A DNA stretch of 64,000 bases. Source: Bacteroidaceae bacterium (GTDB taxonomy: Bacteria; Bacteroidota; Bacteroidia; Bacteroidales; Bacteroidaceae). Below, piece by piece: positions 45,307 to 54,259 of this stretch; within the stretch, counting starts at the first letter, position 1; every line of letters begins with the position of its first letter. The notes under the pieces were generated by a model, which saw nothing but the letters and a program-made list of their open reading frames with translations, had not been told where the DNA came from and did not search any database. The translations under genes and the position numbers were made by a program. Location of the stretch: assembly GCA_017960985.1 (NCBI GenBank), contig JAGCYD010000028.1, positions 1 to 64,000 on the forward strand. Direction: 5' to 3'.

Positions 45307-48189
45307 ATGAAAAGATTTATTATACTCATTATATTATCTTTTGTTGGATTTTCTTCCCTAAAAGCAAAGACCCAACTTTCGGTCAGCGACATGAATTCAC
45401 TTTATACCACTAGCAATGGCTCATGGGTAAGTGTTCATGACCCGTCTGTGGTGTATCGTGCCGGGACTTATTATATTTGGGGCTCGCATTTAGGTATTGC
45501 GTGCAGTTCCGATTTAATTTCCTATACGGGACTTTCTGCAGGAAATACCACCTTTGCTCTGCTCAACGAAACAACATGTAACTATACAACGGCATTTAAT
45601 ACACAAGCTGTAAAGCAGGTAAAGAATTATGCTGGTGAAACAGTGAACTTTCCCAATATAGATGCGGAAGCATGGTGTAGTTGGTATGCAGATGATTCGA
45701 ATTCGTGGCTTAGCGGTGATATGTGGGCACCCGACATCATTTACAACGAAACGATGGGCAAATGGTGTATGTACCTAAGTTTGAATGGTGACAATTGGGC
45801 TAGTATTATCATCTTGCTTACGGCTTCGTCGGCAACAGGTCCTTTTACCTACCAAGGTCCTGTTGTGATGGGAGGTTTTACAGGAGGTAAGCATGGTGAC
45901 AATAACATTGAGGCACCCAGTTATGAAGGTACGGATATGCAAATAGCCTTGGGCTCTCTATCGTCGCTTCCTGCTCGATATAATCAAAAAGGTTCGTGGG
46001 GAACTTACTGGCCTAATTGTATTGACCCCTGTGTCTTTTTTGATGAAGATAATGAGTTGTGGATGACCTATGGTTCGTGGAGTGGTGGAATCTTCATATT
46101 GAAACTCGATAAGGAAACGGGCTTGCGCGACTATACTTATACTTACGAGTCGGACTTCGACGCGAAAGGAGCCAGCGGTACGAGTGATCCCTATTTCGGT
46201 AAGAAAATAGCAGGTGGTTATTATGTTAGTGGTGAAGGTTCTTATATTCAACACATCGGTAATTATTATTACCTGTTTATGAGTTATGGCTTCTACTCGC
46301 CCGATGGCGGTTATGAGATGCGTGTGTTCCGCAGTCAGAATCCCGATGGCCCTTATGTAGATGCCAGTGGTGTAGCGGCCACCTATACGGGTTACCAGAT
46401 GAACTATGGTCCAAGTGCTGCTACGAACCGAGGTATGAGACTTACGGGTGCTTATAACAATTGGGGCAACCAGACGGTAGGAGAATGTGCTCAAGGGCAC
46501 AATTCTGCCTGTACTGATGGGCAGGGGCGTTCGTATGTGGTTTATCATACCAAGTTCAATGATGGTACAGTAGGTCATCAGGTGCGTACACACCAGCTCT
46601 TTGTCAATGAGAAAGGATGGCTTGTAGAGGCACCTTTCTGCTTTAGGGGTGAAACAACGACTGATGCAGACCTTGCTGTAGGTTGCGCTTTCACAACCGA
46701 TGAAATTGTAGGAACCTATCATTTCATGCTTCATCCTTATAAATTGGATTATGCAGAGTATGAAGAAACTACGCCTTGCGAGGTAACTCTGAATGCCGAC
46801 GGTTCTGTCACGGGTGACTATACAGGTACATGGAGTATGACTGAAGGGACTGGTTATCTGACAATCAAGGCTGGAGGCGTTACCTATTATGGTGTGGTGG
46901 TAGAACAAACAGTTAATGGAAGTACCACTTCGGGTTATAAGACAACATCCTTAAAAGCCATTGCTTTTTCGGCCGTTGCGAACAATGGCGTGACGGTATG
47001 GGGTTATAAGCTTCAGCCACAATATGCCGTGGCATATAATTATTTGAGCAATACCATTCCTGTGAAAGAGGGTGGAACATATAGTAGCAACATCAAATTG
47101 ATGTTTAAGACAACGGACAATACTACTTTGACATGGACCTCTTCTGAACCAGATGTAATTAGTGAAACGGGTAAATACAATCCGCGAGATACGGCGGTGA
47201 CGGTTACATTAACGGCACGATTGGAATGTGGCGACTATTATTGGGAGCAGTCCTACAAGGTAAAGGCCCAGAAGAAGATTATTCCCGGTGGTGACTATCT
47301 AACGGGTTTGGTGGCTTATTATGATATGGATTCTTCCCCCTGTTTCAATGCTTATAACACAGCCCAGCGCACAACATTTTCCACCTCCAATACAACTACG
47401 GGTACGAAGCCTGTTCTCGTTTCCGACTATGAGCGTTCGGGAAGTTTTGTTCATCAGTCATTTGGTGCCCAAGGTTCCAATTCATTTACTCGTGTAATTA
47501 ATCCTTTGAAGGGCTCTACTGGTTTGACGGGCTTTACGGTAAGTATGTGGGTAAAGCGTACAGACAATAATGCGTGGGATGCCATCTGGAGTTTCTTTAG
47601 TGGAACCTCCTCTACGGCAAAAGGAGCTCGATTATTCTTGACGGGAAATAGTTATCTTGGTTATAACGACAATAATGGCACTTGGTTCGATATGAATTAT
47701 GCAGATAATGAATATGCGGATATTCCTGTCGGAGAGTGGGCATTGGTAACGGTAACGGTGGGTTCGACCAATGGTGTGCGTATCTATATTAATGGAGTGA
47801 ACAAAGCAGCCCATACCCTCAGCGCAAGCAATGGAGCTACGGTTGTTAAGAATCTGCCTGTCAGCGCCGTGATAGAAAAGGTGATCTCGTTAAATTATTT
47901 TTATCTTGGTTTAGGCTCATTCTGGGGCTCTGCAGATTGTTGCATTGACGATATCATGATTTACGACCGCGAATTGTCGGCTACGGATGTTCGTTCCTTG
48001 AACACCATGGAGAATCGTGTTACAGATTTCACAATTGGTGAGGGTGGAACTGGAATTATGTCGATTGATGACGGACATAGGACTACCTCCCATCAGCATG
48101 AAGGTATATACGACCTTAGTGGTCGTCGTGTAGAGCACCCTCAGAAGGGTTTGTATATCATTAATGGTAAGAAAATATTGATAAAATAA
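45307..48189 (+). CDS. Secreted GH43-like glycosidase with LamG domain and type IX-like C-terminal tail
   Basis: A 960-aa exported protein. Signal peptide MKRFIILIILSFVGFSSLKA. The propeller (about 40-450) carries the GH43 acids in SVHDPSVVYR, NCIDPCVFFD and YVSGEGSYIQHIG, with GDMWAPDIIYN; this pattern is of endo-arabinanase type, but the substrate is not proven. A small C-terminal GH43-associated domain (about 475-575), a beta-sandwich (about 580-660) and a LamG/concanavalin-like domain (about 665-895, with GLTGFTVSMWVKR) follow. The last 30 residues, with YDLSGRRV and KGLYIINGKKILIK, resemble the sorting tail of type IX cargo. Its stop is 13 bases before the polyferredoxin gene, though that gene is functionally unrelated. 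Confidence 0.82.
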   Translation: MKRFIILIILSFVGFSSLKAKTQLSVSDMNSLYTTSNGSWVSVHDPSVVYRAGTYYIWGSHLGIACSSDLISYTGLSAGNTTFALLNETTCNYTTAFNTQAVKQVKNYAGETVNFPNIDAEAWCSWYADDSNSWLSGDMWAPDIIYNETMGKWCMYLSLNGDNWASIIILLTASSATGPFTYQGPVVMGGFTGGKHGDNNIEAPSYEGTDMQIALGSLSSLPARYNQKGSWGTYWPNCIDPCVFFDEDNELWMTYGSWSGGIFILKLDKETGLRDYTYTYESDFDAKGASGTSDPYFGKKIAGGYYVSGEGSYIQHIGNYYYLFMSYGFYSPDGGYEMRVFRSQNPDGPYVDASGVAATYTGYQMNYGPSAATNRGMRLTGAYNNWGNQTVGECAQGHNSACTDGQGRSYVVYHTKFNDGTVGHQVRTHQLFVNEKGWLVEAPFCFRGETTTDADLAVGCAFTTDEIVGTYHFMLHPYKLDYAEYEETTPCEVTLNADGSVTGDYTGTWSMTEGTGYLTIKAGGVTYYGVVVEQTVNGSTTSGYKTTSLKAIAFSAVANNGVTVWGYKLQPQYAVAYNYLSNTIPVKEGGTYSSNIKLMFKTTDNTTLTWTSSEPDVISETGKYNPRDTAVTVTLTARLECGDYYWEQSYKVKAQKKIIPGGDYLTGLVAYYDMDSSPCFNAYNTAQRTTFSTSNTTTGTKPVLVSDYERSGSFVHQSFGAQGSNSFTRVINPLKGSTGLTGFTVSMWVKRTDNNAWDAIWSFFSGTSSTAKGARLFLTGNSYLGYNDNNGTWFDMNYADNEYADIPVGEWALVTVTVGSTNGVRIYINGVNKAAHTLSASNGATVVKNLPVSAVIEKVISLNYFYLGLGSFWGSADCCIDDIMIYDRELSATDVRSLNTMENRVTDFTIGEGGTGIMSIDDGHRTTSHQHEGIYDLSGRRVEHPQKGLYIINGKKILIK

Positions 48190-48202
48190 GGATTTAAGGA
48201 TT

Positions 48203-49741
48203 ATGGCTCAGAAGACAAACAGACTTTCCCACGGATTGCTGTCAAAGGTAAGGCGTGTACTTGCTGTTCTTTTTTGGATAGGCATAACTTGGCTCTTTCT
48301 TGACTTTACAGGAACAGCCCAACACTATCTTGGATGGATGGCTAAAATGCAGTTCTTGCCGGCTGTGTTGGCATTGCACTCAGGAATTGTGGTGGGGCTT
48401 ATCCTGCTGACCTTGCTTATGGGGCGTATTTATTGTTCTGTGATTTGTCCGTTAGGTGTGATGCAGGACGGTATTGCCTGGATAAGCAAGCGTAAGGTAT
48501 TTCGCAAGAACAAACGCGCTAGATTAGCCAATAAGTATAGTCACTCACCAACAAAGCGTGTACTTCGTGCGCTTGTTTTGTTGCTATTCCTCATCTTATT
48601 GGCAGCAGGTCTGAATAGTTTAGCCATATTTATTGCTCCTTATAGTGCATATGGCCGTATTGCCTCGAATTTGATGCAACCAGTATGGCTGTGGGGTAAC
48701 AATCTGTTAGCTGCTGTTGCTGAGCATTATGATAGTTATGCCTTTTATACCGTAGATGTGTGGATAAAAAGTTTGTCATCATTGGTCGTAGCCTTTGTCA
48801 CTTTATTAGTCATAGGCATTTTGGCATGGCGAGGAGGGCGTACCTATTGCAACACCATCTGTCCCGTAGGTACAATTTTGGGATATATCAGTCATTTCTC
48901 CATATTTGGGCCTGTCTTTGATGAGGATAAGTGCAATGGCTGTAAATTGTGTGAGCATAATTGTAAGGCAAGTTGTATTGATGTGAATGCTCACCATGTA
49001 GATATGACGCGCTGCGTGATGTGTGGTGATTGTATGGAGATTTGTCCTCGTGGAGGCGTCAACTTTGGACATAGGCTTCATAGCTCAAAAAATCCTGAAA
49101 TGTCCGATAAGCCTGTTACCCCCGATCGTCGCAACTTTGTCAAGGGACTGGCTTTGGTTACGGCTGCCGCCACGGTAGAGGCTGCTGCAAAGACGGTGGA
49201 TGGTGGATTGGCAACAATTGAGGATAAACAAGTGCCCAATCGTAAGACACCATTGACTCCTCCTGGGTCGTTGTCTGCCCGACATTTTGCCCAACATTGT
49301 ACGGCTTGTCAGTTATGTATTGCCGAATGTCCCAATGGTGTGTTGCGCCCAAGTGATGATTTGGAACATTTCATGCAACCTACGATGCAATATGAGCGTG
49401 GTTATTGCCGTCCCGAATGTACCCGTTGTTCACAAGTCTGTCCAACGGGAGCCATCCGACCGATTAGTCGGGAGGAGAAAACCACACATCAGATAGGCCA
49501 TGCTGTATGGATAAAGAAAAACTGTTTACCTGTTACGGATGGTGTCTGGTGCGGCAATTGCGCCCGCCATTGCCCGACGGGTGCTATTGAGATGGTCCCC
49601 TTTGAGGGGAATGAGGAAATACGCGTTCCAGCGGTTAATACCGAGCGCTGTATTGGTTGTGGTGCTTGTGAGAATTTGTGCCCAGCTCGTCCTTTCAGTG
49701 CTATATATGTAGAAGGTCACGAAGTTCATAGAGAAATTTAA
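48203..49741 (+). CDS. Membrane polyferredoxin (NapH-like N-terminus) with internal twin-arginine motif
   Basis: A 512-aa iron-sulfur protein. Residues about 15-215 hold four to five membrane helices with the NapH-type CPLGVMQDGIAW and CPVGTILGYISH. A pair of 4Fe-4S motifs follows (DKCNGCKLCEHNC, TRCVMCGDCMEICP, about 240-285). At residues 309-310 an RRNFVKGLALVTAAATVEAA segment looks like an internal Tat signal with a hydrophobic stretch. The remainder carries four more clusters (CTACQLCIAECP, CTRCSQVCP, CGNCARHCP, CIGCGACENLCP). The layout fits membrane proteins inserted first by Sec and then by Tat, and tatA/tatC lie two genes on. Likely an electron conduit across the inner membrane to the next gene's product (inference). 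Confidence 0.85.
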   Translation: MAQKTNRLSHGLLSKVRRVLAVLFWIGITWLFLDFTGTAQHYLGWMAKMQFLPAVLALHSGIVVGLILLTLLMGRIYCSVICPLGVMQDGIAWISKRKVFRKNKRARLANKYSHSPTKRVLRALVLLLFLILLAAGLNSLAIFIAPYSAYGRIASNLMQPVWLWGNNLLAAVAEHYDSYAFYTVDVWIKSLSSLVVAFVTLLVIGILAWRGGRTYCNTICPVGTILGYISHFSIFGPVFDEDKCNGCKLCEHNCKASCIDVNAHHVDMTRCVMCGDCMEICPRGGVNFGHRLHSSKNPEMSDKPVTPDRRNFVKGLALVTAAATVEAAAKTVDGGLATIEDKQVPNRKTPLTPPGSLSARHFAQHCTACQLCIAECPNGVLRPSDDLEHFMQPTMQYERGYCRPECTRCSQVCPTGAIRPISREEKTTHQIGHAVWIKKNCLPVTDGVWCGNCARHCPTGAIEMVPFEGNEEIRVPAVNTERCIGCGACENLCPARPFSAIYVEGHEVHREI

Positions 49742-49749
49742 TTTCAATT

Positions 49750-51153
49750 ATGGAAAGAAGAGATTTTATTAAGATATTGGGAGCAGGAGCTGCAACGGCA
49801 GCCTTGGCCAGTTGTGGTTTGAAGCGAAAAGATGGTGACATAGACCCACTGGGACATCATACTGGCGACATCCCTACCGACAAAATGACCTATCGTGAGA
49901 ACCCGACGACAGGCGATCGTGTGTCGTTGTTGGGCTATGGTATGATGCGTTTGCCAAACAAGCCGCAGAAGCCATCGGAAGATGGAACGCCTGTTCCAGA
50001 GGAAATAGACCAGGATGAGGTGAATCGTCTGGTGAAGTTTGCCCTTGACCATGGTGTGAACTATTTCGATACCAGTCCAGCCTATTGTCGTGGTGAAAGT
50101 GAGGCGAGTACAGGTATAGCCCTTAAGGCCAGCGGCTATGCCCGCGAGTCCTATTATATTGCCACAAAACTCTCTAATTTCTCTCCTGAGCAGTGGAGTT
50201 ATAAGGAGGGCGTGAAGATGTTTGAGAACTCGTTACGCTATTTGCAAACCGATTATATCGACTATCTGTTGTTACATGCAGTTGGTATGGGTGGTATGGA
50301 TAATTTGAGGAGCCGTTATTTGGATAATGGTGTACTCGATTATTTGTTGGAACAGCGTGAAAAGGGAATCATCCGCAATTTGGGTTTTTCGTACCATGGA
50401 GATATAGAGGTGTTTGATTATCTGCTTTCCCAACACGATAAGTACAAATGGGATTTTGTACAAATACAGATGAACTATGTGGATTGGAAGCTGGCCAACG
50501 AGACAAATGCCAGCAATACCGATGCCGAATATCTGTATAACGAGCTTGACAAGCGTGGTATCCCAGGCGTTATTATGGAACCTCTGTTGGGCGGTCGTCT
50601 CGTGAAAATGCCCAATCATATTGTGGCAACACTAAAGAGCAAACGCCCCGAGGACAGTGTGGCATCGTGGGCTTTCCGCTATTCAGGTTCCAAGCCGCGG
50701 ATTCTTACGGTTCTTTCTGGCATGACCTACATGGAACATTTAGAGGACAATCTTCGCACATTCTCCCCATTGGAACCTTTGACAGCAGAGGAACAGGAAT
50801 GGCTCGAGAACGAAGTAGCCAATCTCTATGTCAGCTATCCCACTGTGCCTTGTAACGACTGCAAGTATTGTATGCCCTGTCCCTATGGTCTCGATATTCC
50901 AGGCATATTGCTTCACTATAATAAATGTGTCAATCTCGGAAATGTCCCCGAGAGCATGCAGGCAGAGAACTATTGGAAGGCTCGTCGTGCATTCCTCATC
51001 GGTTATGACCGCAGTGTACCCCGTTTGCGACAGGCCAGTCATTGTATTGGTTGTCGCCGGTGTGTGGAGCATTGTCCCCAGCGTATCAATATACCTTGGG
51101 AACTACAGCGTATAGATAGCTTTGTAGAAAAACTTAAACAAAACATACTATGA
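49750..51153 (+). CDS. Tat-exported aldo/keto reductase with C-terminal ferredoxin domain
   Basis: A 467-aa protein starting MERRDFIKILGAGAATAALASC: a twin-arginine signal (Arg3-Arg4) with a possible lipobox at Cys22. The aldo/keto reductase barrel (about 45-340) has LGYGMMRLPNKP, NYFDTSPAYCRGESE and IATKLSNFS. The C-terminus has CNDCKYCMPCPYG and CIGCRRCVEHCPQ, two 4Fe-4S sites. An exported reductase lacking cytoplasmic NADPH would need another electron source, and the polyferredoxin 8 bases upstream is the obvious partner (inference). Its stop overlaps the tatA start by 4 bases. Confidence 0.88.
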   Translation: MERRDFIKILGAGAATAALASCGLKRKDGDIDPLGHHTGDIPTDKMTYRENPTTGDRVSLLGYGMMRLPNKPQKPSEDGTPVPEEIDQDEVNRLVKFALDHGVNYFDTSPAYCRGESEASTGIALKASGYARESYYIATKLSNFSPEQWSYKEGVKMFENSLRYLQTDYIDYLLLHAVGMGGMDNLRSRYLDNGVLDYLLEQREKGIIRNLGFSYHGDIEVFDYLLSQHDKYKWDFVQIQMNYVDWKLANETNASNTDAEYLYNELDKRGIPGVIMEPLLGGRLVKMPNHIVATLKSKRPEDSVASWAFRYSGSKPRILTVLSGMTYMEHLEDNLRTFSPLEPLTAEEQEWLENEVANLYVSYPTVPCNDCKYCMPCPYGLDIPGILLHYNKCVNLGNVPESMQAENYWKARRAFLIGYDRSVPRLRQASHCIGCRRCVEHCPQRINIPWELQRIDSFVEKLKQNIL

Positions 51154-51359
51154 TGAATTTATTGTTTATTGGTGGTATCGGCTTTCAGGAGATACTATTA
51201 GTCCTTCTTATCATTCTTTTGCTTTACGGCGGTAAGAAAGTGCCCGAAATGATGCGTGGGCTTGGCAAAGGCGTAAAAGCCTTTAAGGATGGCATGAATG
51301 AAGTTGAGCCCAAGGAAGAGCCTAAGGAAAAGGCCGATGAAACCAAAGAGGAGAAGTAA
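51150..51359 (+). CDS. tatA: Twin-arginine translocase subunit TatA
   Basis: A 69-aa single-helix protein: short periplasmic N-terminus, GFQEILLVLLIILLLYGGKK helix, the conserved PEMMRGLGKGVKAFKDG amphipathic helix and a highly charged tail. TatA polymerises to form the passage for folded substrates. It starts inside the stop of the reductase gene (ATGA) and its stop is followed at 21 bases, in the same frame, by tatC. Confidence 0.93.
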   Translation: MMNLLFIGGIGFQEILLVLLIILLLYGGKKVPEMMRGLGKGVKAFKDGMNEVEPKEEPKEKADETKEEK

Positions 51360-51380
51360 GGATACCAAATCTTAATACGC

Positions 51381-52073
51381 TTGACCTTTTGGGAACATCT
51401 TGACGAATTGCGTGGGGTGATAGTCCGTTGTGTGGCAGTCACCCTTGTGCTTATGGTTGTTGCCTTTGTATTCCGAGACGAAGTGTTTTGGCTCGTCCTG
51501 CATCCAAAAGGTGAAGATGTCCATTTGATAAACACAGCCGTTGCGGGTCAGTTTGTCACGCACATGGCCGTATCTTTCTATGTTGGTTTGTTGGGTGCCA
51601 TGCCCTACATACTCTATCAACTTTTCCATTTCGTCGCTCCTGGGCTTTACCAACAAGAGCGCCAGTTGGCATTCTGGCTCGTGACAAGTGGCTATCTGAT
51701 GTTCATACTGGGTGTATTGTTTTCCTATGCCATAATCTTTCCTTTTACGCTCGATTTTCTTTGCAACTACCAGGTCAGTAGCGAAGTACATAATCTAATA
51801 TCCCTCGAGAGTTACATCGATACCCTTCTTATGCTTAGCCTTTTGCTGGGCGTGCTGTTTGAGTTGCCTGTAGTCAGTTGGCTACTTGGGCGCTTTGGTT
51901 TGCTCTCGGCAGATGTCATGCGCCGTTTGCGCCGTCCAGCCATTGTGGCGATTGTCATTGTAACTGCGATTATTACACCCACGGGAGATGCTTTTACCTT
52001 AATGCTCGTCTCTCTTCCAGTTTATTTGCTTTACGAGGTTAGTATTCTTATTGTCCGGAATACAAAGCATTGA
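51381..52073 (+). CDS. tatC: Twin-arginine translocase subunit TatC (TTG start)
   Basis: A 230-aa membrane protein with six helices that recognises twin-arginine signals. FWEHLDELRGVIVR at the N-terminus and GAMPYILYQLFHFVAPGLYQ-QER in the first periplasmic loop/second helix are the family signatures. No ATG precedes the conserved TFWEHL. The best start is the TTG at 51381 (TTG ACC TTT TGG). The frame is continuous with tatA except for the TAA at 51357, so limited readthrough would give a TatA-TatC fusion. Confidence 0.9.
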   Translation: MTFWEHLDELRGVIVRCVAVTLVLMVVAFVFRDEVFWLVLHPKGEDVHLINTAVAGQFVTHMAVSFYVGLLGAMPYILYQLFHFVAPGLYQQERQLAFWLVTSGYLMFILGVLFSYAIIFPFTLDFLCNYQVSSEVHNLISLESYIDTLLMLSLLLGVLFELPVVSWLLGRFGLLSADVMRRLRRPAIVAIVIVTAIITPTGDAFTLMLVSLPVYLLYEVSILIVRNTKH

Positions 52074-52142
52074 AACTGTTGGGTACTCTCGTTGAATTGA
52101 TATTTTTTTTGTTTTTCACTTTTCATTTCTAATTTATATTCG

Positions 52143-52150
52143 TATCTTTG
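52143..52150 (+). promoter_or_regulatory. -7 promoter box of the cobalamin locus
   Basis: TATCTTTG immediately before the riboswitch; no -33 TTTG at the usual distance. Confidence 0.5.
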
Positions 52151-52151
52151 C

Positions 52152-52301
52152 CCTTGCATTGTGGATAAGGGAATCAGGTGAGAATCCTGAACAGTCCCGC
52201 TGCTGTAAGTCGCTTTACGACGGATTAAGCACGATGTCACTGAGGAATGCCCCTTGGGAAGACGCTTATTTCGGGCGATAAGTCAGAAGACCTGCCGCAT
52301 A
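52152..52301 (+). promoter_or_regulatory. Cobalamin riboswitch
   Basis: Conserved B12-riboswitch blocks appear in order: GGGAATCAGGTGAGAATCC, ACAGTCCCGCTGCTGTAA, a GTCACTG block, CCCTTGGGAAGACG, and GTCAGAAGACCTGCCGC. It lies 70 bases upstream of btuH in the leader of the cobalamin-uptake genes, so excess B12 should shut off the operon. Whether it acts on translation or termination cannot be told; no clear terminator precedes the btuH ATG. Ends are approximate. Confidence 0.93.
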
Positions 52302-52370
52302 TTGCATCCAGTAAAAACACTGCGCGGACAGTATGGAGACATCTTTTTATTTAACTAAAATTATATCCAA

Positions 52371-53129
52371 ATGAAAAAGTATTTTTATTTGGTCGTGGCA
52401 CTCTGTATGGGTTTTGCCATGACTTCGTGTGACGATGACGATGTTGTGATTACCCCTGACACTGCGACCTTAACTTTTGAGGGCAGTTATTGGACAGCAA
52501 AGATTGACAATCCACAGAACAATGGTCCACTCCTCTATGGCGATGGTTCTTATGCTTGGTCTGATTCTAAAACTGGATTAAGCAGTGAACTTACTGACTT
52601 ATGGGGCGACGGACAGTTTTGGGGCGGTGGTATAGCCATCTCTAACTACATTGATGCAAACATCAGTACAGATGAGGGAGGACATGCTACACCTGATTAT
52701 CAACTTTCTGTACCTGTGAGCAATGGCAGTAGAAACTTTGCTGTGGTTTATTGCCCTGCTTCTGTTTATCTTCCAGAAGGAGTGTCTTATGTCATCAAGT
52801 CTATAGACATTGCTCCTACGACTTATGAGTTAGGCGTAGCCAAGTATGGAAATGGTGGAGCAAAAGCCTTAACGGAGGCAGGTGACTATCTGACTCTTGT
52901 AATCACGGCTGACAATGGGAATTCAGTAGAAGTTGATTTGGCACGCGAAGGTCAGTTCCTTGAAGGTTGGACAACCATTGACTTGACAGGTCTGGGTAAG
53001 GTGAACAGCCTCGATTTCAGTATGACTGGCAGTGATTCCTCATGGGGATTCTTGAATACACCAACTTATTTTGCCTTCGACAATGTCGTAGTTAGCCTAA
53101 AGGAAGAGGAAGAACCTCTTGAGATGTGA
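52371..53129 (+). CDS. btuH: Surface cobalamin-binding lipoprotein of the BtuH type (DUF4465)
   Basis: A 252-aa lipoprotein. Lipobox MTSC (Cys20) followed directly by DDDD, an acidic lipoprotein-export signal that in Bacteroidetes sends proteins to the cell surface. The body is a DUF4465-like beta-sandwich (TLTFEGSYWTAKIDNPQNNG, DLWGDGQFWGGGIAISNY, SWGFLNTPTYFAFDNVVV). Proteins of this family in Bacteroides bind B12. First gene behind the riboswitch. The symbol rests on recalled family membership and context. Confidence 0.8.
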   Translation: MKKYFYLVVALCMGFAMTSCDDDDVVITPDTATLTFEGSYWTAKIDNPQNNGPLLYGDGSYAWSDSKTGLSSELTDLWGDGQFWGGGIAISNYIDANISTDEGGHATPDYQLSVPVSNGSRNFAVVYCPASVYLPEGVSYVIKSIDIAPTTYELGVAKYGNGGAKALTEAGDYLTLVITADNGNSVEVDLAREGQFLEGWTTIDLTGLGKVNSLDFSMTGSDSSWGFLNTPTYFAFDNVVVSLKEEEEPLEM

Positions 53130-53146
53130 AAATAAACTCTATCTAT

Positions 53147-54247
53147 ATGTGTAAGCGGAGCATGCTGCTGTTGGCCATAGGGCTGATGGCGGCATGTTCC
53201 AATTTAGATTCTACGCCCGAGGAACGATTTGGAGAAACGGGTCAGGGCGTTTTCATCCTGTGCGAAGGCAACTTCAATGCAGGGAACTCCACTTTGTCAT
53301 ACTATAATCCCGAAACAAAGGAAGTGCAGAACGGTGTGTTCCAGCGTGCCAACGACCGCAAGTTAGGCGATACAGGCCAGTCCATCCAGATTCACGATGG
53401 GGTGGCCTATATTGCCGTAGAGAACAGCGGTATCATCTGGGGCATAGATGTGGAAACCTTCCGCGTTCGGGGGCAACTGACCACAGGACAGACGGAGCAC
53501 ATGATAAATCCTCGATACATACATTTCCTGAGCGACACGAAAGCGTATGTCACCGACTTGTATTCCCCCTACATTACCATCTTCAATCCGCAGACCTTCG
53601 AATATGTCGGTAGTATTGCTACAGGACAGGTCGAATCGTTTGGCTATGCCAGTACCGAAATGATGGTGCAGTGGGGCAACCGCGTGTTTACTAATTGCTG
53701 GAGTTATTCGAACAAGATTCTTGTCATCGACACCACAACGGACGAGGTGACGAACGAGATTGAACTTTCCAGTTGGCAGCCCAAGAGTATGGTTATGGAT
53801 GCAAGGGGCAAACTGTGGGTGATTACCGACGGAGGGTATTTGGTGGACGGAGAATCGTTTGGTGACAATATTCCGCATCTTTACCGCATTGATGCAGAGA
53901 CTCTCACTATCGAGGACGACGAACAACTGGATACCGACGAGGCCAATGTGCAATTGGCAACCAATCCTGCGGGCGATGTGCTCTATGTCATCAACAACGA
54001 TGTCTATCGTATGGCTGTCACCGATGCTCATTTGCCTGTGCGCCCGTTTATCGAGGCGCCTCGTCAGACCAATGGCCATCGCCATTTTCTGTATGGTATT
54101 GGTGTGAACCCGAACAATGGTGATATTTATGTGGCAGACGCTGTGGATTATAGTCAGTCGGGTACGGTTCTTCGTTATGCTTCAAACGGCACATTGCTCG
54201 ACGAGTTTCGTGTAGGCATTACCCCCAATGGGTTTGCGTTTAAGTAA
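53147..54247 (+). CDS. btuG: Surface cobalamin-binding lipoprotein BtuG (beta-propeller)
   Basis: A 366-aa lipoprotein with lipobox MAAC, followed by a YncE-like seven-blade propeller (GVFILCEGNFNAGNSTLSYY, VAYIAVENSGIIWGIDVETF, KAYVTDLYSPYITIFNPQTF). BtuG sits on BtuB at the surface of Bacteroides and captures B12 with very high affinity, also from host carriers. The ATG at 53147 is preferred; an in-frame GTG at 53126 overlaps the btuH stop but would place seven residues before the signal peptide. Confidence 0.87.
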   Translation: MCKRSMLLLAIGLMAACSNLDSTPEERFGETGQGVFILCEGNFNAGNSTLSYYNPETKEVQNGVFQRANDRKLGDTGQSIQIHDGVAYIAVENSGIIWGIDVETFRVRGQLTTGQTEHMINPRYIHFLSDTKAYVTDLYSPYITIFNPQTFEYVGSIATGQVESFGYASTEMMVQWGNRVFTNCWSYSNKILVIDTTTDEVTNEIELSSWQPKSMVMDARGKLWVITDGGYLVDGESFGDNIPHLYRIDAETLTIEDDEQLDTDEANVQLATNPAGDVLYVINNDVYRMAVTDAHLPVRPFIEAPRQTNGHRHFLYGIGVNPNNGDIYVADAVDYSQSGTVLRYASNGTLLDEFRVGITPNGFAFK

Positions 54248-54259
54248 ATAATTCCGGAT

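Noticed and set aside
51360..51383. tatC as a pseudogene because it lacks ATG
   Set aside because: All conserved TatC segments and six helices are intact and a TTG start fits the conserved N-terminus.
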